Of a DNA stretch of 64,000 nt, positions 1 to 8,108 are shown in pieces. How positions within the stretch are numbered: the stretch's first letter is position 1; each line of letters opens with the position of its first letter. The notes beneath the pieces were generated by a model. That model did no database searches and was not told where the DNA came from. It saw only the letters and a list, made by a program, of their open reading frames with translations. Source of the stretch: an uncultured Bacteroidales bacterium (GTDB lineage: Bacteria > Bacteroidota > Bacteroidia > Bacteroidales > UBA1715); NCBI GenBank assembly GCA_937892155.1, contig CALAUG010000030.1, positions 1 through 64,000 on the forward strand. Reading direction: 5' to 3'. The position numbers and the translations under genes were made by a program.

Positions 1-2
1 CC

Positions 3-299
3 CTTAAAGAACAACTGAGCAATATCTATTATTGGCTGGTGGGAAATGTCGTAACGGACATCATTTACCGCGGAGGGAACCTTCGAGAGAAACATACAAA
101 GTATAAAACCTTGATTTCACGAAACAAGGAATTCCTCAAAAAACACAAGGAAAATCTTGACAAGCATACTGGCTTGACGCGCTTCAAGTTGGGAGACTCC
201 TCCATTCATCTTCCCGCTTTCGTGCTGGGCAATGTCCTGTGGCTGGATGCCGCCTCAATGGGCATTATCACCTTAAGGAAAATAAAGTACGGATTCTGA
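3..299 (+). CDS. 3' end of an unidentified gene (5' cut by window edge)
   Basis: An open frame enters from the left edge and stops with TGA at 297-299. The visible 98 residues start with LKEQLSNIYYW and are basic (many Lys/Arg in the middle) with a hydrophobic C-terminal part. A GTG at 39 could be read as a start, but the frame is open upstream of it and coding continues to the edge, so this is most likely the C-terminus of a longer protein. It lies 32 nt before a glycosyltransferase on the same strand, so it is probably another enzyme of the polysaccharide cassette. I do not recognise the family; a glycan-modifying role is inferred from position only. Confidence 0.55.
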   Translation, partial: LKEQLSNIYYWLVGNVVTDIIYRGGNLREKHTKYKTLISRNKEFLKKHKENLDKHTGLTRFKLGDSSIHLPAFVLGNVLWLDAASMGIITLRKIKYGF

Positions 300-331
300 C
301 CCGTTATTTGAATGGGTTGTGGAAATAAGAA

Positions 332-1147
332 ATGATGGATATATCAGTAATTATCCCCACTTACAAGCCAGGAACTTATATATGGGAATGTCTTGATTCC
401 GTATATAACCAGACATTCTCAGGTAAGCGTTATGAAATTATCATTATTCTTAACGGTTGTAATGAACCATATTATTCCCAGATTGAGGAATATATTTCCT
501 CGCATAGCGACCGTTGTTCATTTACGCTGATTCAGACGGACTCGCCGGGAGTTTCAAATGCACGAAATATCGGTATCGAAAGGAGTATCGGAAAGTATCT
601 GACTTTTGTGGATGATGATGACATAATTTCAGAAAACTATCTGGAAGAGCTGTTGAAAGTGAGTGATGAAAAAACAATAGGTTGCGCCAATTCTTTTGTT
701 TTTAAGAAAGACATTAGCAATTGTAGGGAAAGTTTTACTTCCGATGCATATCAGAAAGTGAAAGGCAAATCATTTAATATATTTCAGTATCGGAAGTTTT
801 TATCAAGCGTCTGGGCCAAACTGATACATCGTAACATCATTGGCGAAAATAGATTCCCTACACAACTGAGGTTAAGCGAAGATTCTTTTTTTGGTTTGGA
901 ATTGTCGCTAAGTTTGAAGTCAATGAATTTGGCGTCACCATCTGCAATCTATTATCAGAGATTGAGGAAAGGATCTGCAATGCATTTGAAAACGAGCAGG
1001 TTGATGGATATCAAAGAATTGTGGGCCATTGAAGTTGCCTACTTGAAATTTTGGGGCGTTCATTTTTGGAAAGTCAATCCGCTTTTGATGTTATCACGCA
1101 TTGTGGCCGCTATCAGAAATACACGCATAAAGTTGAAGAATAAGTAA
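332..1147 (+). CDS. Family 2 glycosyltransferase (GT-A fold)
   Basis: Predicted to transfer a sugar from a nucleotide sugar onto a growing lipid-linked glycan at the inner face of the cytoplasmic membrane. The N-terminus MMDISVIIPTYKPG is the typical first strand of GT2 enzymes. The nucleotide- and metal-binding DxD-type motif is TFVDDDD at residues 91-97, and SPGVSNARN at 71-79 is the usual preceding helix. Length (271 aa) is normal for the family. Two ATGs lie side by side (332 and 335), and either may be used. It is followed 5 nt later by a GT-D-like gene and belongs to the same-strand cassette of 1-7019. Acceptor and donor cannot be told from sequence. Confidence 0.88.
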   Translation: MMDISVIIPTYKPGTYIWECLDSVYNQTFSGKRYEIIIILNGCNEPYYSQIEEYISSHSDRCSFTLIQTDSPGVSNARNIGIERSIGKYLTFVDDDDIISENYLEELLKVSDEKTIGCANSFVFKKDISNCRESFTSDAYQKVKGKSFNIFQYRKFLSSVWAKLIHRNIIGENRFPTQLRLSEDSFFGLELSLSLKSMNLASPSAIYYQRLRKGSAMHLKTSRLMDIKELWAIEVAYLKFWGVHFWKVNPLLMLSRIVAAIRNTRIKLKNK

Positions 1148-1152
1148 TAGTC

Positions 1153-2055
1153 ATGGATTATAGGTCTTTTTCTTTCACGGATAAAATTCATAGGTTTCTT
1201 GGACCTAAGGTTCATGAACCAGTTGAGGACATTGAAACCATCAGACGTATGCTATTGTCGGACAAGCCGTGTATGATTGCCCGTATCGGAAGCGTTGAGC
1301 TTCAGGCATTGACTTTGGTAAGATATTATCCGCTCAGTATCTTCCTAAAAAAACGGTCATTTCACCAAATTCGGAATAATGCTGGTTTTTTCCCTGTTTC
1401 CATGAAGTCCTTAAAAGCTTTTTATGAGGTCTATAGGGATGCCGTCAAGGAAATAGATTTACTGGTGAGGTGGAGGGTGGAAGAACTGCTTTTTGGAAAC
1501 TGGCTGAATAAAAAAAAGTATGTTCATATTTACGGATTCCATCCTTTTTTCCAACCTGAACATCCGTGGACTTTTGCTTTGAAAGGGAAACGCATTCTTG
1601 TTGTTCATCCATTTGCTGAAACGATAGAGTCGCAGTACAACAATCATCGGAAAGACCTGTTCAAGAATGAAGAAATGCTACCTGAATTCGCTTCCTTGCA
1701 GACGATAAAAGCCGTACAGTCAATAGCAGGCAATCCTGTTGGCTTTTCCACTTGGTTCGAGGCGTTGGATTGGATGAAATCAGAGATTGACAAGAAAGAT
1801 TTCGATATTGCGCTTTTGGGATGTGGAGCATACGGTGTGCCTCTGGCAGCACATATTAAGCAGATTGGGAAAAAAGCCGTTTATATGGGCGGCGTTCTGC
1901 AAATGCTGTTCGGAATTAAAGGCTCGCGTTTTGAATGCAGCAAAATATCGTCACCCTTTATAAATGAGTATTTTGTCTATCCGAGCAATTCGGACAGGCC
2001 TGAGAATGCTGATTTGGTAGAGGGCGGATGCTATTGGGGTCCTGCATCAAAATGA
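1153..2055 (+). CDS. GT-D-fold-like glycosyltransferase candidate
   Basis: 300-residue soluble protein. The N-terminal stretch CMIARIGSVELQAL (residues 40-53) and the C-terminal DIALLGCGAYGVPLAAHIK followed by AVYMGGVLQMLFGIKG resemble the GT-D fold (DUF1792) family found in bacterial glycan loci. In the characterised GT-D enzymes the first motif carries a DxE metal site. Here it reads G-S47-V-E49, so the Asp is replaced by Ser, as in a subgroup I recall with an RFGSxE pattern. Flanked by GT2 and polymerase genes, so a role as a sugar transferase on the same repeat unit is likely but inferred. The start at 1153 lies 5 nt after the previous stop, which suggests translational coupling. Confidence 0.6.
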   Translation: MDYRSFSFTDKIHRFLGPKVHEPVEDIETIRRMLLSDKPCMIARIGSVELQALTLVRYYPLSIFLKKRSFHQIRNNAGFFPVSMKSLKAFYEVYRDAVKEIDLLVRWRVEELLFGNWLNKKKYVHIYGFHPFFQPEHPWTFALKGKRILVVHPFAETIESQYNNHRKDLFKNEEMLPEFASLQTIKAVQSIAGNPVGFSTWFEALDWMKSEIDKKDFDIALLGCGAYGVPLAAHIKQIGKKAVYMGGVLQMLFGIKGSRFECSKISSPFINEYFVYPSNSDRPENADLVEGGCYWGPASK

Positions 2056-2145
2056 AAATCAAGGCTTCGGAAAATTGGTGAAAAATATTAAAGAAATAAT
2101 GATGCGGATTGACATATTGGTGTCGGCAAAAGAGAAAATGCGACA

Positions 2146-3420
2146 ATGGATTTGAACGATCATTTATTAAGTTTTGTGCTTGTAGTTGTATATGCTCTGG
2201 CTTGGGCATATACATTCATCAGGCATCAAAAGGCTTGCTCTGGAAGCTTTGGCTCCGGTAGTTTTATACTTTTGACATATTTGCTGTTTGCAATAGCAGC
2301 GGTATTTCTTTATGCAGTCAAAGCGAATATGTTTGGAGAAATGCACTTGTTGCAGTTCGTCTATCTTTTTGGACTGCTGTTTATTGGATTGCTGCCTGTT
2401 TTATCATACGACAAGGCAAATGTTACGGACATCATACCTCCTTCCGAGATAGTCATAATAACCTTTTCAATTGTATATGTTGTATGCACAATTATGTATA
2501 TCCCCGTATCGGTATCTCATATAAAAGATGGCATTACGGCACTTTTGGCTGATCCATCAGCTGGAATGGATATATATAATGAAAGACTGGATTCCTGGCA
2601 AGCTGAAAACTATTCAATTTCAAATGTCTTTTCTATCATTTATAATATTTTCAGCGACTGTGCAATACTGGTTTATTTTTATTATCTAACAATACCTCAA
2701 AGGAAGAAGATTATATTGTTAGTCCTTTCATTCGCTGTTTTTTCTTCAATATTCTTAGCACTGGTAGAGAGCAACAGAACCCAAGCCACTTTCGGAGTAC
2801 TTTCAATAACTGCATCCTATTTTATGTTCAGGAAGTTCTATAGCGATAAAATCAGGAAGATAGCAAGAGTTACTGCTATTTCACTTGGAGGCGTTGCGGC
2901 AGCTTTGTTCCTAGCAGTGACCATAAGTCGATTTGGCGATATGAATGATGGCGCGGCGGATAGCATGCTGTATTATACGGGGCAGGCGCCTCTGTATTTC
3001 AACAAATACGCATTTGATCTTGGGGGAGTCCGTTATGGCGATAGGACAATCAATTTGTTCAAGAAAATGCTGGGATTTGATGCCCCCACAGGAATATTCG
3101 ATACACGAATGAAGTATCAGAATATGGCTGCTGACGATTCTATTTTTACTACATATATTGGTGACTTTGTTATGGATTTTGGTCCATGGTTAACACCGAT
3201 TCTCGTAATATGGTTCAGCGTTATGGCGTTTCTGCTCAGCCGACCTAATGACGAAAGTATTGAGTTCCATAAACTGATACCAATTCACTTTGTGATGAAC
3301 GTATGCGTAAAAGGTGGAATGTATTTGTTCTGCTATCCGTTTATGTTGAATCTGACAATTTTCGCATACCTGTTTTTTTATCTGTGTTGCATTCTTTATA
3401 GAAGAAGCGATAGTATATAA
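2146..3420 (+). CDS. Wzy-like O-antigen/capsule repeat-unit polymerase
   Basis: 424-residue polytopic membrane protein with about ten to twelve hydrophobic segments (for example FVLVVVYALAWAYTF near the start and LTIFAYLFFYLCCILY at the end). A large periplasmic-type loop lies at about residues 255-330 (GDMNDGAADSMLYYTGQAP onwards), the usual place of the catalytic loop in Wzy polymerases. Family members share topology much better than sequence, so the call rests on topology plus position directly before a Wzx-type flippase and among glycosyltransferases. It would polymerise lipid-linked repeat units on the periplasmic face of the inner membrane. The 90 nt upstream contain no recognisable gene. 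Confidence 0.72.
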   Translation: MDLNDHLLSFVLVVVYALAWAYTFIRHQKACSGSFGSGSFILLTYLLFAIAAVFLYAVKANMFGEMHLLQFVYLFGLLFIGLLPVLSYDKANVTDIIPPSEIVIITFSIVYVVCTIMYIPVSVSHIKDGITALLADPSAGMDIYNERLDSWQAENYSISNVFSIIYNIFSDCAILVYFYYLTIPQRKKIILLVLSFAVFSSIFLALVESNRTQATFGVLSITASYFMFRKFYSDKIRKIARVTAISLGGVAAALFLAVTISRFGDMNDGAADSMLYYTGQAPLYFNKYAFDLGGVRYGDRTINLFKKMLGFDAPTGIFDTRMKYQNMAADDSIFTTYIGDFVMDFGPWLTPILVIWFSVMAFLLSRPNDESIEFHKLIPIHFVMNVCVKGGMYLFCYPFMLNLTIFAYLFFYLCCILYRRSDSI

Positions 3421-3423
3421 ACG

Positions 3424-4953
3424 ATGTTAGAGAATTCTAATAGAATAGTCAAGAATACAGCCATTCTCTACGTGAGAATGTTCTTTACAATGGCAGTGTC
3501 ATTATACACTGTCAGAATTGTTCTTCAAGTCTTGACCGAAGTCGATTATGGCGTATTCAGTGCTGTAGGCGGCATATTGGCAGCGTTTGCCGTTGTCGCC
3601 AACGTCCTCACGAATGCCTCTCAACGTTTCTTCTCGTATGGATTAGGGAAAGGAGAGAGTGGAGACAGTACCAGTTCATTATTCTCTACAATTTTTTATA
3701 CATACGCGATTCTTGCAGTCATTGTTGTTGTTTTGACTGAAACCATTGGAGTTTGGTTTCTGCAGAATAAAATGACAATTCCTGTCGGACGCGAAAGTGC
3801 CGCAATGTGGGTACTCCAGTTTTCTTTGATTTCCTTTATCATCGGCCTTCTCTCAAATCCATTTCAGGCAATGATAATAGCAAAAGAGAGAATGGACTTG
3901 TATGCATTTGTTTCAATCGCAAATGCCGTATTAAAATTGTTGATTGTTTATTTCCTTACTGTTATTGACTTTGACCAGTTGAAATTATATGCAGTATTGG
4001 TGACTGTCGTACAGATCTGCATCAATACCGCGTATGTAGTCTCATGTAGGAAAATAGCGGCATCAGAAACAAAATTGGTAAAGAGCGTCAACCTTGGTAC
4101 GCTAAAATCTGTTTTCTCATATTCTTCATGGTCTTTTTTTGGTGCTCTTGCGGGAATATGCAATTCTCAAGGAATCAACATTGTATTAAATATGTTTTTT
4201 GGTCCGATTGCAAATGCTGCATACTCCATTTCGCGACAAGTATCAAATGCTGTAGTTTCATTTGCTGGAAATTTTACAATGGCCATAAGACCTCCAATGA
4301 TAAAAAACTATGCGTCAAATGATTATGCTGGGGTGATGAAATTGTTCAACATAGAAACAAAAGTTACATTTCTGCTGATGTATATGTTTATTCTCCCAAT
4401 TTTTATCAATGCTCCAGAGATTTTAAGAATCTGGCTGGGACAAGTAGGTGACCACATGGTTGATTTTGTCAGATTGACACTTGTCTATTCACTGATTGTA
4501 ACGATGTCGAACCCTATAACAGACATTGCCCAAGCTGCTGCGAGGGTCAAGATTTATCATGGTATTGTTGATGGTTTTACCTTGTTATCATTGCCGATAA
4601 CAATCGTACTCTATAAACTCGGACAGCCTATCAATTGCTGCTATCTGGTTATTATTGCTACTTTCTCGGTAGCACACGTTATCAGACTCTTTATCCTGAA
4701 AAGAATATTCTCTCCGTTCTCAATTAGAGAATATATCAAGGGAATAGTACTTCCTATGTTGTTGACAATATTCTCTTCGGCTGCAATAATGGCTTGCGTG
4801 AGAAATTCTTTGGGTGATAGTTTTTTTGATACTATGATTTGCTGTATGTCTGCGCTCTCATTGGTGGTATTATTCTGCTTTTTCTTCTTGTTTGGGAAAA
4901 GCGAGAGACAATATATTAGCGGCATTATCAGAGCAAAATTTTTTAAGAAATGA
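3424..4953 (+). CDS. Wzx-type flippase (MOP superfamily)
   Basis: 509-residue integral membrane protein with the 12-14 segment pattern of the MOP/PST exporter family. The N-terminus NRIVKNTAILYVRMFFTMAV followed by RIVLQVLTEVDYGVFSAVGG is the characteristic first two helices of the oligosaccharide flippase family. Predicted to flip undecaprenyl-diphosphate-linked repeat units to the periplasm, feeding the upstream Wzy-like polymerase. It begins 3 nt after the polymerase stop and its own stop overlaps the next start (ATGA at 4950-4953), so the genes are cotranscribed and probably coupled. Confidence 0.85.
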   Translation: MLENSNRIVKNTAILYVRMFFTMAVSLYTVRIVLQVLTEVDYGVFSAVGGILAAFAVVANVLTNASQRFFSYGLGKGESGDSTSSLFSTIFYTYAILAVIVVVLTETIGVWFLQNKMTIPVGRESAAMWVLQFSLISFIIGLLSNPFQAMIIAKERMDLYAFVSIANAVLKLLIVYFLTVIDFDQLKLYAVLVTVVQICINTAYVVSCRKIAASETKLVKSVNLGTLKSVFSYSSWSFFGALAGICNSQGINIVLNMFFGPIANAAYSISRQVSNAVVSFAGNFTMAIRPPMIKNYASNDYAGVMKLFNIETKVTFLLMYMFILPIFINAPEILRIWLGQVGDHMVDFVRLTLVYSLIVTMSNPITDIAQAAARVKIYHGIVDGFTLLSLPITIVLYKLGQPINCCYLVIIATFSVAHVIRLFILKRIFSPFSIREYIKGIVLPMLLTIFSSAAIMACVRNSLGDSFFDTMICCMSALSLVVLFCFFFLFGKSERQYISGIIRAKFFKK

Positions 4954-6047
4954 ATAGAGCAAGAATTATAGCATATTATCTACCTCAATTCCATCCCATC
5001 CCTGAAAACGATGAAAATTGGGGAAAGGGCTTTACGGAATGGACGAATGTGGCAAATGCCAAACCGTTATGGCGTGGGCATCATCAGCCACGCATTCCAA
5101 AAGACTTGGGCTTCTATGACCTTCGCCTTCAAGAAACGCGTATTGCTCAAGCCGAAATGGCTCGCGAGGCGGGTGTTGAAGGGTTTATGTATTGGCATTA
5201 CTGGTTCGGTGGAGGAAAAATGCTGCTTGAAAAGCCATTGGAATGGGTACTAAAAGAAGGAAAACCTGATTTTCCTTTTTGTTTTGGATGGGCCAATCAT
5301 AATTGGTCAAATCATACTTGGGTGAAAGGGGTGAAAAACAAGGAGTACAAAAAAATTGCAGAGATGAGGTATCTCGGAACGGAAGACAACAAACTCCATT
5401 TTGATTATTGCCTGCCGTTCTTCAAAGATCACCGTTACGTCACGGTTGACGGGAAACCTCTTTTTGTCATTTATGATTCACTGCATTTTGAAGGACTTAA
5501 GCAGTTTATTGAAGAGTGGCAGCTTCTTGCTTTAGAGAATGGATTGAAGGGCATTTATTTTGTTGGTATATGGCGTCCTGAATTAACATCATTTGACAAG
5601 ATGATGGAGTTTGGACTGGATGGAATTATTCCTAATGGCAGAGGCATTGCAGAGCAACGAGCCGCAGGCAGTAAATTTTTGTTTAGAGTCAAAAGGTCTT
5701 TGGCAATACGATTCAATTTTGCTTCATACACATTCAACTATTCGGATATTATGTCCAATATGTTTTTTGAAGAAAACAGAAAAGAGAATTGTTTTCCCAT
5801 GATATGTCCTGGTTATGACTGTACCCCCCGCAGAGGAAGGAAGGCCGAGATATATAAAAACCCGACTCCGCAACTTTTCCAGAATCATATTCATGACACA
5901 CTTGATTACATAAAAAGCAAAAGTCCTGAACATAAATTGATATTTCTTGATTCCTGGAACGAATGGGGTGAAGGCAATTACATGGAGCCCGACACAAAAT
6001 GGGGACACGGCTATTTGGATGCATTAAAAACTGAAATTACGGAATAA
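4950..6047 (+). CDS. WbsX / GH99-like domain protein
   Basis: 365-residue protein of the glycosyltransferase WbsX (GH99-like) family: the N-terminal IIAYYLPQFHPIPENDENWG, the GFTEWTNVANAKP block, and the C-terminal DSWNEWGEGNYMEPD are its hallmark motifs. Members sit in O-antigen and capsule loci; they share a TIM-barrel resemblance to endo-alpha-mannanase GH99, but the reaction in glycan assembly is not well established. No signal peptide is seen, so it is probably cytoplasmic. The start overlaps the flippase stop by 4 nt, and the next GT2 gene follows after 6 nt. Full length for the family. Confidence 0.85.
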   Translation: MNRARIIAYYLPQFHPIPENDENWGKGFTEWTNVANAKPLWRGHHQPRIPKDLGFYDLRLQETRIAQAEMAREAGVEGFMYWHYWFGGGKMLLEKPLEWVLKEGKPDFPFCFGWANHNWSNHTWVKGVKNKEYKKIAEMRYLGTEDNKLHFDYCLPFFKDHRYVTVDGKPLFVIYDSLHFEGLKQFIEEWQLLALENGLKGIYFVGIWRPELTSFDKMMEFGLDGIIPNGRGIAEQRAAGSKFLFRVKRSLAIRFNFASYTFNYSDIMSNMFFEENRKENCFPMICPGYDCTPRRGRKAEIYKNPTPQLFQNHIHDTLDYIKSKSPEHKLIFLDSWNEWGEGNYMEPDTKWGHGYLDALKTEITE

Positions 6048-6053
6048 AGACAA

Positions 6054-7019
6054 ATGATACTTTCCATCATTATCCCTGTTTACAACGTTGAGAAATACGT
6101 CGAGAAGTGTATTCGCAGTTGCGAGAATCAGGATATTCCCAAGGAAGACTATGAACTCATTGTTGTGAATGACGGCTCGCCAGATGGAAGTCTTGCCATT
6201 GTCGAACGATTGACAAAGGAATATTCAAATATAAAGGTTATCAGCCAAGAGAACCAAGGACTCAGTGCGGCTCGCAATACAGGGCTTGAATGTGCCCGGG
6301 GAGAGTATGTCTGGTTTGTGGATTCTGACGACTGGATTGAGGAAAACTGTCTGAAAGAAATGACAGGAAAACTTGTTGATGATATCGATATACTTCAGAT
6401 TCAGTGCAAGCGTGCGTATGAAGATGGGACAATCAGGATTCCTGCACAGAAATTTCTTGACGGAATCCATTCCGGCAAGGAGGTAACTGAATTGGGAGGG
6501 CTTGCTGATCCCGCTCAGTTCTCAATTTTTCGTTTTGGATTTCTCAAAGAAAATGATTTCAAATTCTTCCCAGGAATTTATCACGAAGATTCCGAACTGA
6601 AATCGAAGATGGTATATACTGCAAAGAAAATCGTCTTTCATGAACCGCCGGTATATTATTATCTGAAACGTGCTTCTAACAGCATAATGGCCGTGCCGAA
6701 ACCTAAACGTTCATCCGATTTGCTGACAGTGTGCCGTCATTTGCACGATTTTCAAATATCTCGTGTTGAAGGGAAGAAAGCAAACAGGCATTTTAATTAC
6801 ATGATTTCAATCCATCTGAATCATGCACTTCACAATATCTGCAAATGTTCTGTCGCAGAAATGAAACGGTTCAACGTAGAAATGTGGCAAAACAGGGATT
6901 TGTTTATTCATCTAAAGAATGCCAAGTTGATGAAATACAGATTGGAATATCACCTTTTCAGGCTTTTCCCTAAAAAGACTATAGAGGCGTACAGATTACT
7001 ACAAAAGTTCAATCGTTAA
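6054..7019 (+). CDS. Family 2 glycosyltransferase
   Basis: 321 residues. The GT-A start MILSIIIPVYNVEKYVEKCI, the VVNDGSPDGS nucleotide-binding turn (residues 38-46), NQGLSAARN, and WFVDSDDW (88-94, DxD metal site) make this a classical GT2 enzyme of the kind that adds hexoses in O-antigen and capsule synthesis. The C-terminal third is basic with amphipathic helices, fitting peripheral membrane binding. It is the last gene of the cassette that starts left of the window; a 270-nt gap separates it from the wza-like gene. Donor and linkage are not predictable from sequence. Confidence 0.88.
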   Translation: MILSIIIPVYNVEKYVEKCIRSCENQDIPKEDYELIVVNDGSPDGSLAIVERLTKEYSNIKVISQENQGLSAARNTGLECARGEYVWFVDSDDWIEENCLKEMTGKLVDDIDILQIQCKRAYEDGTIRIPAQKFLDGIHSGKEVTELGGLADPAQFSIFRFGFLKENDFKFFPGIYHEDSELKSKMVYTAKKIVFHEPPVYYYLKRASNSIMAVPKPKRSSDLLTVCRHLHDFQISRVEGKKANRHFNYMISIHLNHALHNICKCSVAEMKRFNVEMWQNRDLFIHLKNAKLMKYRLEYHLFRLFPKKTIEAYRLLQKFNR

Positions 7020-7289
7020 TGATAACATGGAATTTCCCGTTGTAAATGGACTTGGAAAAATGCAATGAAATTGAGATCAATGGTTCCCGATAAAAACGAC
7101 GCTCGCTTGGCATTTTTGCTGATGTTTACCTTTGTGTTGAGAAAAATCGCATATTTGCATCGTTGAATTGATATTGAAATTTGATTTTAAGCATACTGTA
7201 TTTTTGAAAACAAGAATAATGAGACAGCACTTTTTAAATAACCCAATGAGGACGGAAAGGTAAAAATACTAACATATAAATTTACGAAA
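7020..7289 (+). promoter_or_regulatory. Intergenic leader before the wza-like export operon
   Basis: 270 nt without an open frame of note. It separates the glycosyltransferase cassette from the export genes. A possible Bacteroidota promoter is TTTG at 7131-7134 with CATATTTG at 7150-7157 (7 of 8 to TAnnTTTG apart from the first T), but the 15-nt spacer is short, so the call is weak. No clear terminator for the upstream cassette is seen, so read-through into the export operon is possible. Confidence 0.3.
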
Positions 7290-8099
7290 ATGAAGAAATT
7301 ATTTATAGCTATTATTACTATTGCTTGTGCGGTTGTTTTCGCCTCTTGCTCGGCACCGAAACAGGTTGCGTATTTTCAGGATGTTTCTGGGAAGGATACG
7401 TTAATTACGAATGTCAGCAATCAACCACTGAAAGTTCAGCCAGGAGAAAAGCTGATGATTGTTGTTCATAGTTCTGTACCAGAGTTGGCGGCGACATTCA
7501 ATCTCCCCGTTGTGGGCTATAGGCTTGGTGTTGGCAACTCGAGTCAAAACTATAATTCTTCTTATGCAACAATGAGTTATACCGTATCGCCAGAAGGTAC
7601 GATAGATTTTCCTGTTTTAGGGAAAATTAAGGTGGATGGAATGACACGAGATGAAGTTGCGGAACATATAAAAAATCGTCTTGTGACTGAAAATCATTGC
7701 AAGGATGCCATTGTAAATGTAGAATTGTCAAATGCTTATGTAAACGTGATGGGTGAAGTCAATCGTCCAGGAAGGTACGAATTGACGCAAGACAATGTTA
7801 CTATTTTGGATATCTTGAGTCAAGCCTCAGATTTGAGCGTTTTGGGTAAACGTGAAAATGTGATGGTAAATAGGAGAACACCAGAAGGAACGCAGGTGTA
7901 TCATATTGATTTGACCGATATGCAACAAATGCTCTCTTCTCCAGCATATATTATGCAGCAAGGAGACGTGGTGTATGTGGAGCCAAACAAGGTGCGCAAA
8001 CGCCAATCAACAGTTAATGGTAATAATTTTGTTAATACAAGCTTTTGGATTTCGGTTGCTTCTCTTGCCGTATCCATCATATCAATCATGACAAGATAA
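7290..8099 (+). CDS. Wza-like polysaccharide export lipoprotein
   Basis: 269 residues. A signal peptide with lipobox precedes Cys20 (VVFASC), so it is an outer membrane lipoprotein. The Poly_export (Wza) domain spans about residues 45-140, with the typical YTVSPEGTIDFPVLGKIKV block, followed by one SLBB domain (NVMGEVNRPGRYELTQDNVT to VEPNK). A short hydrophobic C-terminal segment (SFWISVASLAVSIISIM) could anchor the end of the chain. It would form the outer membrane channel for capsule or exopolysaccharide. It precedes the wzc-like kinase by 9 nt, forming the standard Bacteroidota export pair. Confidence 0.9.
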   Translation: MKKLFIAIITIACAVVFASCSAPKQVAYFQDVSGKDTLITNVSNQPLKVQPGEKLMIVVHSSVPELAATFNLPVVGYRLGVGNSSQNYNSSYATMSYTVSPEGTIDFPVLGKIKVDGMTRDEVAEHIKNRLVTENHCKDAIVNVELSNAYVNVMGEVNRPGRYELTQDNVTILDILSQASDLSVLGKRENVMVNRRTPEGTQVYHIDLTDMQQMLSSPAYIMQQGDVVYVEPNKVRKRQSTVNGNNFVNTSFWISVASLAVSIISIMTR

Positions 8100-8108
8100 A
8101 TATACGTT

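Noticed and set aside
7115..7157. Full TTTG/TAnnTTTG promoter before the wza-like gene
   Set aside because: The boxes are spaced 15 nt (or 31 nt with the other TTTG); neither fits the usual 19-21. Kept only as a weak note.
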